A stretch of 49,481 nucleotides of DNA, from assembly GCF_025822245.1 (NCBI RefSeq), contig NZ_JACKTL010000018.1:1-49481 (forward strand). Reading direction: 5' to 3'. The notes beneath the pieces were generated by a model, which was not told the DNA's origin, did no database searches, and worked only from the letters and a program-made list of their open reading frames with translations. Of this stretch, positions 17,549 to 24,923 are shown in pieces (the first letter of the stretch is position 1; each line of letters starts with the position of its first letter). Source of the DNA: Mycolicibacterium hodleri. GTDB lineage: Bacteria; Actinomycetota; Actinomycetes; Mycobacteriales; Mycobacteriaceae. A program made the translations under genes and the position numbers.

Positions 17549-18682
17549 CTACCGCACGTGCGGATACTCCGGCGAACGGTCTTGAAAAGCGAGGATGTCC
17601 GGGTTGACGATGGTGCCCTCGCGGATCTCGATCGCGCGGCGCACCGTTTCGTCGTCGTCCCACTCCGTGGGCCCGGCCAGAATCGTTGGCAGATAGGGAA
17701 TCAATGCCTCACTGATTTCCCAGGTGGCGGCGTTCCACAGGTAGGACGGGCTGTGGTCGACCGCGTAATAGGTGATGTTGTTGCCGACGATGAACGTCGG
17801 ATCGTCGAACGACGTCGGCAGCGCCCAGCTGAAACCCATTCCGGCGTCGCAGGATACGTCGATGAAGAGGCTCCCGGACCGGAAGGCCTCGAGGTCGGCC
17901 TCGTGCAGGAAGACCAGCGGCGCATTGGGGTCCTGCAGTACGCAGTTCACGACGACGTCGTGCTCGGCCAGGTATTGGGCCAGCCGCACCCGGCCGTCGT
18001 CGGTCAGCGCGAAACTCGAGCCTTCCTCGTCGGACTCGAACTGCACGATCTCCGCCGAGTGGATCGGCGACGCCACTTCGGAGACGTTGCGGTTGGTGAG
18101 GATGTCGATGTCATGCACACCGATGGCGTTGAGCGCCGTCACCGCCCCGCGGGCAGTCGCGCCGAAGCCGATCACCGCGGCACGCAGCCGCCGCCCGTAG
18201 GTACCGGTCGAGCCGATGATCTCCAGTGCGTGCAGGACGGAGCAATACCCGGCCATCTCGTTGTTCTTGTGGAACACGTGCAGTTTGAAGGAGCCGTCCT
18301 TGCGCCACAGATTCATCGCCTCGAAGGCGATCAGCGTCAGGTGGCGGTCGATCGCCTGCTGCGTCAACTCCGCGTCCTGCACGCAGTGCGGCCAGCCCCA
18401 GAGGATCTGACCGTCGCGAAGTTCGGCGAGGTCGTCGGCGTCCGGCTTGGCCAACAGGATGACGTCACACTCGGCGATCAGTTCCTCGCGCGACCGCAGA
18501 CCGGCGACCGTACGCGACAGCTTCTTGTCGGAGATCCCGAAGTGTTCGCCGTAGCCGCGCTCGAGGTAGATCTGGCCGATGACGCTCTTGTCGATGCGGT
18601 CGAGGTGCTCCGGATGGATCGGCAGCCGGTGCTCGTTCTCCTTGTGCGTCCGTGCGATGACGCCGAGCTTGAGTCCGCTCAC
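17549..18682 (-). CDS. N5-(carboxyethyl)ornithine synthase / alanine dehydrogenase-like
   Basis: NAD(P)-dependent enzyme of the alanine dehydrogenase/transhydrogenase fold, 377 aa from the GTG at 18682 (GGGAGGG upstream). The N-terminus GVIARTHKENEHRLPIHPEHLDRI has the Arg and Lys/His positions of the AlaDH substrate site and resembles proteins annotated as N5-(carboxyethyl)ornithine synthase, which reductively joins pyruvate to ornithine. The Rossmann segment is AAVIGFGATARGAVTALNAIG, with IDILTNRN following. The C-terminal part is longer than in the Lactococcus enzyme. The receptor kinase with an amino-acid-binding domain follows by 45 bp, so product or substrate sensing is plausible. The true substrates are not proven. 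Confidence 0.7.
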   Translation of the reverse strand: MSGLKLGVIARTHKENEHRLPIHPEHLDRIDKSVIGQIYLERGYGEHFGISDKKLSRTVAGLRSREELIAECDVILLAKPDADDLAELRDGQILWGWPHCVQDAELTQQAIDRHLTLIAFEAMNLWRKDGSFKLHVFHKNNEMAGYCSVLHALEIIGSTGTYGRRLRAAVIGFGATARGAVTALNAIGVHDIDILTNRNVSEVASPIHSAEIVQFESDEEGSSFALTDDGRVRLAQYLAEHDVVVNCVLQDPNAPLVFLHEADLEAFRSGSLFIDVSCDAGMGFSWALPTSFDDPTFIVGNNITYYAVDHSPSYLWNAATWEISEALIPYLPTILAGPTEWDDDETVRRAIEIREGTIVNPDILAFQDRSPEYPHVR

Positions 18683-18774
18683 TGGCCCTCCCGAAGCTTG
18701 GTCATCCCCGAAGTCGGATGCCGACTCGGTAGCTAGACCGTACGCGATCACCGGTCGGCGGTCTGATTTCGCCC

Positions 18775-18817
18775 ACGTGTCAACGAAATTGACACGTCGG
18801 CGATATCCGCGTCTACT
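18775..18817 (+). promoter_or_regulatory. SigA-type promoter with -35 inside an inverted repeat
   Basis: ACGTGTCAA, five bases, TTGACACGT (18775-18797) is a perfect 9-bp inverted repeat. Its right arm contains a consensus -35 TTGACA (18789-18794), followed after 17 bases by TCTACT (18812-18817) as -10. A protein on the repeat would block RNA polymerase. It points to the 72-aa membrane protein at 18848 and lies in the divergent gap to the gene starting at 18682. Confidence 0.55.
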
Positions 18818-18847
18818 GGAGTCCTACCAAGAATCCGAGGCGCCGTC

Positions 18848-19066
18848 GTGACCATGAATTCGATCGTTCTGATCGTCGTGGCGGTTCTCGTCGCCCTTGC
18901 CCTCGCCGGCTTGGTGGCCATCTTCTCCCGAAAGTTCCGCGCCGACCGACGCCTGCTCGGCGGCGCCACCGTGCTCGGCGAGATGGCCGCGGATGCGGCG
19001 GTCGTCCAACATCGCGACGACCTGCGCGCCCAGCAACACGACGGTCGCCCCGCCACCGACGGCTGA
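18848..19066 (+). CDS. Small single-pass membrane protein
   Basis: 72 aa from the GTG at 18848, or 70 aa from the ATG at 18854; GAGGCG lies upstream. One long N-terminal hydrophobic helix (about residues 4-27: SIVLIVVAVLVALALAGLVAIF) is followed by SRKFRADRRLL, a basic stop-transfer segment, so the C-terminal ~40 residues should face the cytoplasm. It has its own strong promoter with an embedded palindrome. It is convergent with the transglutaminase gene and ends seven bases from it. No function recognised. Confidence 0.65.
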   Translation: MTMNSIVLIVVAVLVALALAGLVAIFSRKFRADRRLLGGATVLGEMAADAAVVQHRDDLRAQQHDGRPATDG

Positions 19067-19073
19067 CCAGCCC

Positions 19074-19892
19074 TCAGCGAATCGACACCAGCTGGTCGAT
19101 CGAGTCCCGTGGCAACTGCCCGTCGACGATCGCGGTGACGTACATCGAGTTCAGCGTGATCGCACCCTTGTGGTTGACCAGGAAGGCCGTGTCGGCGGCG
19201 TCACCGCCCGTGGCGATCCGCACCAAACTCTGTCGCGGCGCGAGCAACGTCGCGTCGACGACCCGCCACCGACCCTCGACGAACGCCTCCGCCACCGCGT
19301 GGAAGTCCATCGGGTACAGCCCGGGGGCGTAGACGGCGACCACGCGGGCCGGCACGTTGACGGCCCGCAGCAGCGCCACGACCAGATGGGCGAAGTCGCG
19401 GCACACACCCGCGCCGGCGAGCAGCGTGTCCACCGCCCCGTCGATCGGATCGCTGGATCCCGGCACGTAGTTCAACCGGCTGCCCACCCACGACGACACC
19501 TTCTCCAGCAAGGTGGCCGAATCGAGGTAGCCGCCGAATTCGGTTGCGGCGAAACCGTAGAACTTGTCGGCCTCGGCGTACCGCGTCGGTCGGAGGTACC
19601 GCGACAGGTCGTAGTCGGTCACCGGTGCGGGATCGGTCTGGCCGATGACGGTGGCCGAGTAGGCCACCTGCAGATTTCCCCCGGAGACCTGAAGCTGGTG
19701 AATCCGGTTGCCGTGCTCGCCACTGATTTCCTTGGCGGGCACGTCGACGCCGTCGAGCGTGAACGCCAAGGCCTCCCACACCTCGGCGTTCGGATGCGGG
19801 GCGACGGCGATCTGAAACTCCAGCGTGGTCGGCGCCGTGACGTCCACGTCGAGCCCACAGGCGACCTGCCGCCGCATCGCGGCGGTCGTCAT
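19074..19892 (-). CDS. Transglutaminase-like family protein
   Basis: Soluble protein of 272 aa, ATG at 19892 overlapping the preceding gene's stop (ATGA). The N-terminal half is a beta-rich domain (TLEFQIAVAPHPNAEVW). The transglutaminase/protease core follows: GAVDTLLAGAGVCRDFAHLVVALLRAVNVPARVV (catalytic Cys in GVCRDF), PMDFHAVAEAFVEGRWRVVDAT (His in DFHA and Asp in VVDAT), giving a Cys-His-Asp triad. Bacterial members act as peptidases or amide-bond enzymes. It is last in a three-gene operon with a toroidal glycan-type protein and a glycosyltransferase, suggesting envelope glycoconjugate or glycopeptide modification. Confidence 0.82.
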   Translation of the reverse strand: MTTAAMRRQVACGLDVDVTAPTTLEFQIAVAPHPNAEVWEALAFTLDGVDVPAKEISGEHGNRIHQLQVSGGNLQVAYSATVIGQTDPAPVTDYDLSRYLRPTRYAEADKFYGFAATEFGGYLDSATLLEKVSSWVGSRLNYVPGSSDPIDGAVDTLLAGAGVCRDFAHLVVALLRAVNVPARVVAVYAPGLYPMDFHAVAEAFVEGRWRVVDATLLAPRQSLVRIATGGDAADTAFLVNHKGAITLNSMYVTAIVDGQLPRDSIDQLVSIR

Positions 19893-20806
19893 TCGGCGAC
19901 GGCCGAGAAGCGCTGCGCGTTCTGCAGCGTCGACACCACGGCCAGCGTGGACATCGCACCCTGGTTGCGGTCGACGCCCTCGGTGTCGAGACCGTCGAAG
20001 CCGCCGCCGGTCTGCGAATCCCACATCGGTTGCCCGGATTCGTTGGCCCCCTCGAACCAGGCGACGGCCGCGCGGACGGCGTCCGGCCACCGCGGGCTGG
20101 CGTCGACGCCCGCCGCGCGCACGCAGGCGTCGGACATCTCGGCGACCGCCGCGGGCTGGCGGTGGACTGCCTCGTCGTCGAGCAGGCGGTTCAACAGGTC
20201 CAAGCCCTGCTGGCACAGCTCCGGCCGGTCCAGCGTCGTCCCGGCCGCGATCATCGCCTCGGCGGTGACGGCCGCGCCGGAGGTCGGTGCCGCCGTCTCC
20301 GCGTCGGCGTAGGCCACGAGGAGGGCGCGGGCAATCGCGTGGTCGGGCTGCACCGAGAGGATCTCGGCGGCGCCGAGCGCGGCGTACGCCATCGCCAGCG
20401 GGTACGGCGACCGCACCTTCGCGGCGCGCTCGAACTGGATGACGGAGATCCGACGGACCAGGCCCACGCTGCTGTGCGCGGCGGCGGTGCCGAGGGCCCA
20501 CAGGCAGCGACCCCACCAGACGTCCAGCGACGGTTGGTCGACCCAATTGCCCTTGACGTCCATGTGGTTGTGGCACGGGCCCGCGAAGGACTGGGCTTCG
20601 TTGAGGTACCGGACCGCGAGACCGGCAAGGCCGTTGACCGGGCCGCCCGGGTCTGGCTGGCGGGTGGCGACGACCAGCAGCCGGGCCATGTCGTCGGTGC
20701 GGTAACCGCCACTGCGCTCGGGTTCGGTCAGCAACGCGTGCTCGAAGATGCCCCGCCGGTCCGAGAGGTGCAGGAGATGGTCGAAGACGGGCGGCGGGGT
20801 GCTCAT
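19889..20806 (-). CDS. (alpha/alpha)-toroid-type protein of a glycosyltransferase operon
   Basis: 305 aa, ATG at 20806 overlapping the glycosyltransferase stop (ATGA). Predicted all-helical with recurring helix-turn segments: GGYRTDDMARLLVVATRQ, CHNHMDVKGNWVDQPSLD, VWWGRCLWALGTAA, PLAMAYAALGAAEI, SDACVRAAGVDASPRWPDA. Such patterns occur in alpha/alpha6-barrel glycan enzymes and in proteins partnered with GT4 enzymes. Asp, His and Trp in NHMDVKGNW could form a carbohydrate site. No secretion signal. The exact activity is unknown; the link to glycosyl transfer comes from its neighbours. Confidence 0.6.
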   Translation of the reverse strand: MSTPPPVFDHLLHLSDRRGIFEHALLTEPERSGGYRTDDMARLLVVATRQPDPGGPVNGLAGLAVRYLNEAQSFAGPCHNHMDVKGNWVDQPSLDVWWGRCLWALGTAAAHSSVGLVRRISVIQFERAAKVRSPYPLAMAYAALGAAEILSVQPDHAIARALLVAYADAETAAPTSGAAVTAEAMIAAGTTLDRPELCQQGLDLLNRLLDDEAVHRQPAAVAEMSDACVRAAGVDASPRWPDAVRAAVAWFEGANESGQPMWDSQTGGGFDGLDTEGVDRNQGAMSTLAVVSTLQNAQRFSAVAE

Positions 20807-21966
20807 ACCATCGCCGCACGATCGGCGACGACGCGGCGGGCAAGCGCAAGGTACTCCGCCGACGCGACGGGCCAGCCCATCGACGGCGCCAAACGCCTTG
20901 CCTCCGCGGCCATGTCGCCCGTCATCCGCGGGTCGGTCAGCATGCGGCGCAGCGCCAACGCCAGCGCGTCCGGATCGTCGTGGTCGACGACGACGCCGGC
21001 TCCGCTGCCCAGGAGTTCGACGGCGTGGGGGAAGGCGGTCGCGACGACGGGCCGGCCCGCGGCCAGCGCGTCGACCAGCACCCCGGAATTCGCCTGGTCG
21101 GTGGAGTCATAGGGCAGCACCACCGCGGCGGACGTCTGAATCAGCGCCGACAGTGACGCCGTGCTGCGATAGATGGAGTCGAAGCTCACCGCGCTCGCGA
21201 CGCCGGCGCTTCGCGCCCGCTCGATGCAGGATTCGCGGTAGGCCTCCCCCTCGGCGGCGAGCACCCTCGGGTGCGTGGCACCGGCGACGAGGTAACGCGG
21301 TTGTCCCCGCAGGTCCTTGAGCCCACTCATCGCGTCGATGACCCGCTCGACGCCCTTGCCCGGGCCCATCAGGCCCCACGTCAACAGCGTCGGCCGGCCC
21401 GAGCGCTTCAGCGGGGCCACCGTCGGCAGCGTCGCGCCGCGCTGAATCGTGACGACCCGCCCACCGTCGACGGCGTACTCGGCACAGAGTCGGTCGTTGG
21501 CGGCCCGGGACATGACGACGATCCGGTCCGCCTTGGCGGCCATCGTCTCCATCAATGAACGTTGTTGCGGCGTCGGATGTTTGAGGATCTGGTGGGCGAC
21601 GACGATGGTCGGAACCCGCAGCGCCTCGACGACGTCGAGCACCTCGGTGCCGAAGAGGTCGAAATCATGCTGGATGACGGCGACGTCACGCTGGTTGAGT
21701 AGTTCGACGCATGCGGTGACCGAGGCCGACGAACCGTTGACGAACTCCCCGATGACCGCCGTGCTCGACGGCTGCGCACCGTCGGCAACTCGAATCACCC
21801 CTACGTCGGAGCCCTTGTTGCACAGGCCGTCGGCCAGCCCCGCGCTGAAGGTGGCAAGTCCGCACGGCGTCGGCGGAAAACTCGTCAGCATGCCGATGGT
21901 CGGGTTCGCGCGGCGTTCCTGTGCCATGTGGCCCATGAAGGAGGGAAAACGGGTTGGGACGTTCAA
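20803..21966 (-). CDS. GT4-family glycosyltransferase
   Basis: Retaining GT-B glycosyltransferase, 387 aa from a TTG at 21966 (GGGAG just upstream); ATGs at 21936 or 21927 are alternatives since the conserved part starts at PTIGMLTSFPPTPCGLATFS. The donor-binding half shows LLTWGLMGPGKGVERVIDAM, then the C-terminal DQANSGVLVDALAAGRPVVATAFPHAVELL, corresponding to the nucleotide-sugar E-x7-E region with changes in the first Glu area. Cytoplasmic. First gene of an overlapping operon with the toroid protein and transglutaminase. Acceptor and sugar unknown. Confidence 0.85.
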   Translation of the reverse strand: MNVPTRFPSFMGHMAQERRANPTIGMLTSFPPTPCGLATFSAGLADGLCNKGSDVGVIRVADGAQPSSTAVIGEFVNGSSASVTACVELLNQRDVAVIQHDFDLFGTEVLDVVEALRVPTIVVAHQILKHPTPQQRSLMETMAAKADRIVVMSRAANDRLCAEYAVDGGRVVTIQRGATLPTVAPLKRSGRPTLLTWGLMGPGKGVERVIDAMSGLKDLRGQPRYLVAGATHPRVLAAEGEAYRESCIERARSAGVASAVSFDSIYRSTASLSALIQTSAAVVLPYDSTDQANSGVLVDALAAGRPVVATAFPHAVELLGSGAGVVVDHDDPDALALALRRMLTDPRMTGDMAAEARRLAPSMGWPVASAEYLALARRVVADRAAMV

Positions 21967-22154
21967 GGTGCTCCCGGCAGGCGGATGTCACCGAAGTGCC
22001 CGGCGTGAGCGGTTGCTCGGTGAGAACAGCGGCGGACAGCTGTCTCGATCCCGGACTGGTTGGGGTCCCAACGACCCCGACTTTACCACCTCGGACGTGC
22101 TCCGACCTGCCCAACGACGACCATTCGTACTGCTAGAAGGGCTGCTGAGCGATC
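21967..22154. other. Intergenic gap without recognised gene
   Basis: 188 bp between the GT4 start and the GAF-ANTAR stop. It should carry the promoter of the glycosyltransferase operon. The minus strand has the weak ribosome site GGGAG before 21966. No hairpin, repeat or ORF with good coding character was seen. Confidence 0.4.
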
Positions 22155-22907
22155 TCAGGGCGTCTTGTTTCGCGCTTGCGCACGCCGTACCGCTTCGTCG
22201 ACGACGAGCGTGGCGACGTCGGCGAGTTTGCGGTGTTGGCCCTGGCTCATCCCCTGCAACTGGACGAACGCGTCCTCGGCGGTGCGGCCGGTGCGCGCGC
22301 GGATGATGCCGATGGCTTGGTCGATGACCGGCCGGGAGGACAGCGCTCGCTGCAGCTGGGCGTTGAGCACGAGGGCGTCGGTGAGCACCTGGGCGTTGTG
22401 AACGGCCGCCGCCGCCGGGTGCGCGAACAGCTCGCCCAGCTCCTCGGCGTGGTCGTCGAAGACGTCCTTGGCGTAGGCGTAGACGGTGATCGCCCCGACC
22501 ACGCGGTCGGGCAGGAGAAGCGGTAACGCCAGCACGCTGTGCACGCCCATCCGGCCGACGCGCGGACCGAACCGTGGCCACTTCTTCTCTCCACCCAGGG
22601 AGCCCGAACGCACCGGTCGCCGACCGCGTGCGGCGGTGATGCCGGGCCCCTCGCCGAGGGTGACGTATTGAATCTCGTCGATCGCGGCGACGAACGGTGC
22701 ACTCGCCGCCAGCGCGGCCACGGTGGTGTCGAACTGCAGCAGAGTCACCGCGGCCCCGTCCGCACCGGGTATCGCCCGGCACGTGAACGCCGCCACCTGC
22801 GCCAGCAGTTCGGGCAGGGCCAGGCTGCCCGCCAGCAGGCCCGCCAGCGCGTCGATGCCAGCCCGGAGGTCGGCGACGTCGGCATCGGATGCCGTGACTT
22901 CCGTCAT
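22155..22907 (-). CDS. GAF-ANTAR RNA-binding antiterminator
   Basis: Regulator of 250 aa that senses a signal through a GAF domain and binds dihairpin RNA through ANTAR to prevent transcription termination. GAF spans about residues 20-175 (GADGAAVTLLQ, VTLGEGPGITAARGRRPV, GVHSVLALPLLLPDRVVGAITVYAY). ANTAR spans about 180-240: LQRALSSRPVIDQAIGIIRARTGRTAEDAFVQL in the usual three-helix pattern, with the A-x-G-I-I-R core and the conserved Ala/Phe residues. ATG at 22907. No clear operon partner, since the flanking genes are separated by about 190-210 bp. Targets cannot be named from this window. Confidence 0.9.
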   Translation of the reverse strand: MTEVTASDADVADLRAGIDALAGLLAGSLALPELLAQVAAFTCRAIPGADGAAVTLLQFDTTVAALAASAPFVAAIDEIQYVTLGEGPGITAARGRRPVRSGSLGGEKKWPRFGPRVGRMGVHSVLALPLLLPDRVVGAITVYAYAKDVFDDHAEELGELFAHPAAAAVHNAQVLTDALVLNAQLQRALSSRPVIDQAIGIIRARTGRTAEDAFVQLQGMSQGQHRKLADVATLVVDEAVRRAQARNKTP

Positions 22908-23115
22908 GCCCTACCTGCCAGCCGTGGAGTGCCGCGAACGCAGCAGAACGCCCTCCAGACTATGCCCGCGACGGCCTCACCGACGCACCACCTGGCCCAC
23001 CGGCAAAACCCATTGCCGCAGAACGATTCTCGGTGCCGCCACCGTGGCCGGACGCGGTGCGCGCGTATGGTCGTGGGACCGGGACCACTCAGGCCCCCAA
23101 TGCAAGGGGCCAAAG

Positions 23116-23247
23116 ATGTCTGACAAGTCTCCCAGATCAGCGATGTCCAAGAAGGCCGGCAAGTCGTTGAAGGAGAAGCGCGCCGACAAGCGCACCAAGG
23201 CCGACACGACCTCGGCGACCGAAGACGCGATCCGCAAGAAGCGCTGA
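23116..23247 (+). CDS. Small highly basic protein (43 aa)
   Basis: ATG at 23116 after a purine-rich ribosome site (tgcaaggggccaaag). The sequence is Lys/Arg/Ser-rich throughout (MSDKSPRSAMSKKAGKSLKE, then KRADKRTKADTTSA and a KKR end), with no hydrophobic segment. It is probably helical and nucleic-acid- or ribosome-associated. Proteins of this form are widespread but uncharacterised in mycobacteria. TATGGT at 23066-23071 is a possible -10. It is divergent from the GAF-ANTAR gene. Confidence 0.7.
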   Translation: MSDKSPRSAMSKKAGKSLKEKRADKRTKADTTSATEDAIRKKR

Positions 23248-23291
23248 CCCACGCGCCTCCAACTCGATGTTCAAACGACGCCAGTTGGTGA

Positions 23292-23337
23292 TTGACGGCG
23301 TCGTAGCTGACAGCTAAGTTTGTCCCAAGTTTGGGAC
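23292..23337 (+). promoter_or_regulatory. SigA-type promoter with palindrome over the start point
   Basis: TTGACG (23292-23297), 17 bases, TAAGTT (23315-23320) is a near-consensus SigA promoter. GTCCCAA-gt-TTGGGAC (23322-23337), a perfect 7-bp inverted repeat, covers the expected start of transcription, as an operator would. It drives the 61-aa cysteine-containing protein at 23362. Confidence 0.6.
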
Positions 23338-23361
23338 GGTTTTGCTATCGGGGGAGTACGC

Positions 23362-23547
23362 ATGGGGCGCTGGATCGTCGAGACTTTCACAGCCCGCCGG
23401 ACCGTGGTGGCAAATCCGGACGAGGGTTGTTCGGTATGCGACCACCCGTTCGGGCACCTGACCCACGCGTGCATCAGCTCGATCGGGCCGGTTGCGCCGA
23501 TCCGCGTTGCGCTGCCCATCCGTCTGCCCGAGGCCGTCGTCGCCTAA
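23362..23547 (+). CDS. Small CxxC protein (61 aa)
   Basis: ATG at 23362 with GGGGGAG eight bases upstream. Residues ~21-36 contain CSVCDHPFGHLTHAC, a Cys-x2-Cys-x2-His-x3-His-x3-Cys cluster that could bind zinc or be redox-active. The first ~15 residues (MGRWIVETFTARRTVV) and the tail (PIRVALPIRLPEAVVA) look like beta strands. It has its own promoter and a probable operator, so it is regulated. No family recognised. It is convergent with the secreted-protein gene, ending 21 bases from it. Confidence 0.62.
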   Translation: MGRWIVETFTARRTVVANPDEGCSVCDHPFGHLTHACISSIGPVAPIRVALPIRLPEAVVA

Positions 23548-23568
23548 CCGACTTCTCGCGAAATACGG

Positions 23569-24249
23569 TCAGCGGTAATAGATTTCGTCGCCGGTGGGGT
23601 ATCCCCCGCCGAACGTCGTGAGGTGGACGTGGTCGAAGTGGCCGGCGCCGGAGTTCTGCGGACCACTGGGCGTGTAGTACACACCGCGCCAGATCGCATC
23701 CTGTAGTCCGAATCGCGCCGCGTTCTCCAGCGCGTACGCCACGATCTTGTTGCCGAGCGCAATGCCCGCCGGCGAACTCGGGTTCGACACCATGACGTCC
23801 AGGGCCAAACCGTTCGGATGCCACCGGAGCGCGTCGGCCCGAACGCCGCCGATGCTGTGAATCTCGGGGAACACCACACTGATACTGCGCGCGAGGAAGA
23901 TCGTCTTCACCTGTAGGCCGGCCTCGGGAGCCACGCCCTGAGGCAAGATCCGATGAAGGTCGATGACCCGCCACCGCGACGCGGCGACCGGAGCGGCCAC
24001 GGTGCGGGCCGGCGCGGCCGACGAGAACAACGCCATGCTGACCGGGAGCGCCGAATGGACGGCGTCCGACGCGGTGACGACCTGCAGACAGCACGCCGCG
24101 GCGGGCAACGGAACGGACTGGGCCACCTCGTCGACGACCACCGGGTGAGGGCTCGCGCCCGAGGTCGCCAGCACGGCGAGGGAGGCCACGACGCCAGCCA
24201 GCAGCAACGGCGGTTTACGCCGACGCCTGACCATCCGATGCCTGCCCAC
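23569..24249 (-). CDS. Exported protein with ARB_07466/M15-like C-terminal domain
   Basis: 226 aa from the GTG at 24249, with an internal ATG five codons on (MVRRRRKPP) as the alternative. A basic N-terminus and one hydrophobic stretch (PPLLLAGVVASLAVLATSGASP) make a secretion signal or anchor. The C-terminal ~120 residues contain HPNGLALDVMV and GHFDHVHLTTFGGGYPTG, a His/Asp and DHVH arrangement like peptidase M15/ARB_07466-type cell-wall domains common in mycobacterial exported proteins. A role in peptidoglycan or envelope handling is likely but unproven. Convergent with the small CxxC gene. Confidence 0.78.
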   Translation of the reverse strand: MGRHRMVRRRRKPPLLLAGVVASLAVLATSGASPHPVVVDEVAQSVPLPAAACCLQVVTASDAVHSALPVSMALFSSAAPARTVAAPVAASRWRVIDLHRILPQGVAPEAGLQVKTIFLARSISVVFPEIHSIGGVRADALRWHPNGLALDVMVSNPSSPAGIALGNKIVAYALENAARFGLQDAIWRGVYYTPSGPQNSGAGHFDHVHLTTFGGGYPTGDEIYYR

Positions 24250-24476
24250 AAGAGCACTTTACGAGGTCTCGACGCCTAAACAGTAATCTTTCCGATATTC
24301 AATCGTGATCTGCACATTCGAATGCAGATAAAGAATGCGTCGTGAATCGCCCGCCGAAAGACATCCGTTGCGGTGTACGGTCCCGTATCGTACTGTCAAC
24401 CTAGCTAATCTAACGACCGCGTGACCGGCACCTCCTACTACCGTCCGCATGTCCCCGCTCGCCGAAAGGGCCACGC
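24250..24476. other. Intergenic region, AT-richer
   Basis: 227 bp between the divergent exported-protein gene and mmpS. It is AT-richer than its surroundings around 24280-24350 (cagtaatctttccgatattc region). Apart from the short inverted repeat and -10 candidate near mmpS, nothing further was recognised. Confidence 0.4.
24376..24411 (+). promoter_or_regulatory. mmpS/mmpL control region
   Basis: TACGG-tc-CCGTA (24376-24387) is a short perfect inverted repeat followed by CGTAC. TAATCT at 24406-24411 is a plausible -10, about 66 bases before the mmpS start. A local regulator is likely, as for other mmpS/mmpL pairs, but none is encoded next to it. Confidence 0.35.
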
Positions 24477-24923
24477 TTGCACGGGATTTCGATCGGAAGG
24501 CGCCTGGGCCGACGGTGGATGCCACTGGTCGCCATCCTCGTCGTCGCGGTGGCGGGCTTCACGGTGTGGCGCCTGCAGGCCGTATTCGCCTCCCAGGACG
24601 TGGTCTCGACGCCGAGCGCAGGCGCCAACGAAATCGTCCCCTTCAACCCGAAGCACGTGGTCCTCGAGGTGTTCGGCCCACCTGGCACGGTCGCGACCAT
24701 CACCTATCTGGACGTGAACGCCCAACCGCAGCGCGCCGACGACGTCCCGCTGCCATGGGCCTACGACGCGACGACCACCCAACCGTCGGTGTTCGTCAAC
24801 GTCTCCGCGCAGGGTGACAGCAGCTCGCTCGGGTGCCGCATCAAGATCGACGACGTGGTGAAGGACGAGAGAACGGTGAACACGCTGAACGCTTACACCT
24901 ACTGCCTGGACAAGTCCGGATGA
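24477..24923 (+). CDS. MmpS-family membrane protein
   Basis: Accessory protein of an RND-type lipid or drug transporter, 148 aa. TTG start at 24477 with AAAGGG upstream. A basic N-terminus, one helix (about residues 16-38) and an external beta-domain: NPKHVVLEVFGPPGTVATITYLDVNAQPQ, then DATTTQPSVFVNVSAQGDSSSLGCRIKIDDVVKDERTVN, ending in AYTYCLDKSG. The VxYEVFG-like strand, the GxxxCRIxIDG-type motif and the two cysteines are typical of MmpS. The stop overlaps the mmpL start (ATGA), so the two are translated together. Confidence 0.92.
   Translation: MHGISIGRRLGRRWMPLVAILVVAVAGFTVWRLQAVFASQDVVSTPSAGANEIVPFNPKHVVLEVFGPPGTVATITYLDVNAQPQRADDVPLPWAYDATTTQPSVFVNVSAQGDSSSLGCRIKIDDVVKDERTVNTLNAYTYCLDKSG

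Noticed and set aside
24259..24525. 88-aa minus-strand frame upstream of mmpS
   Set aside because: Overlaps the mmpS start and the divergent promoter region; composition not coding-like.
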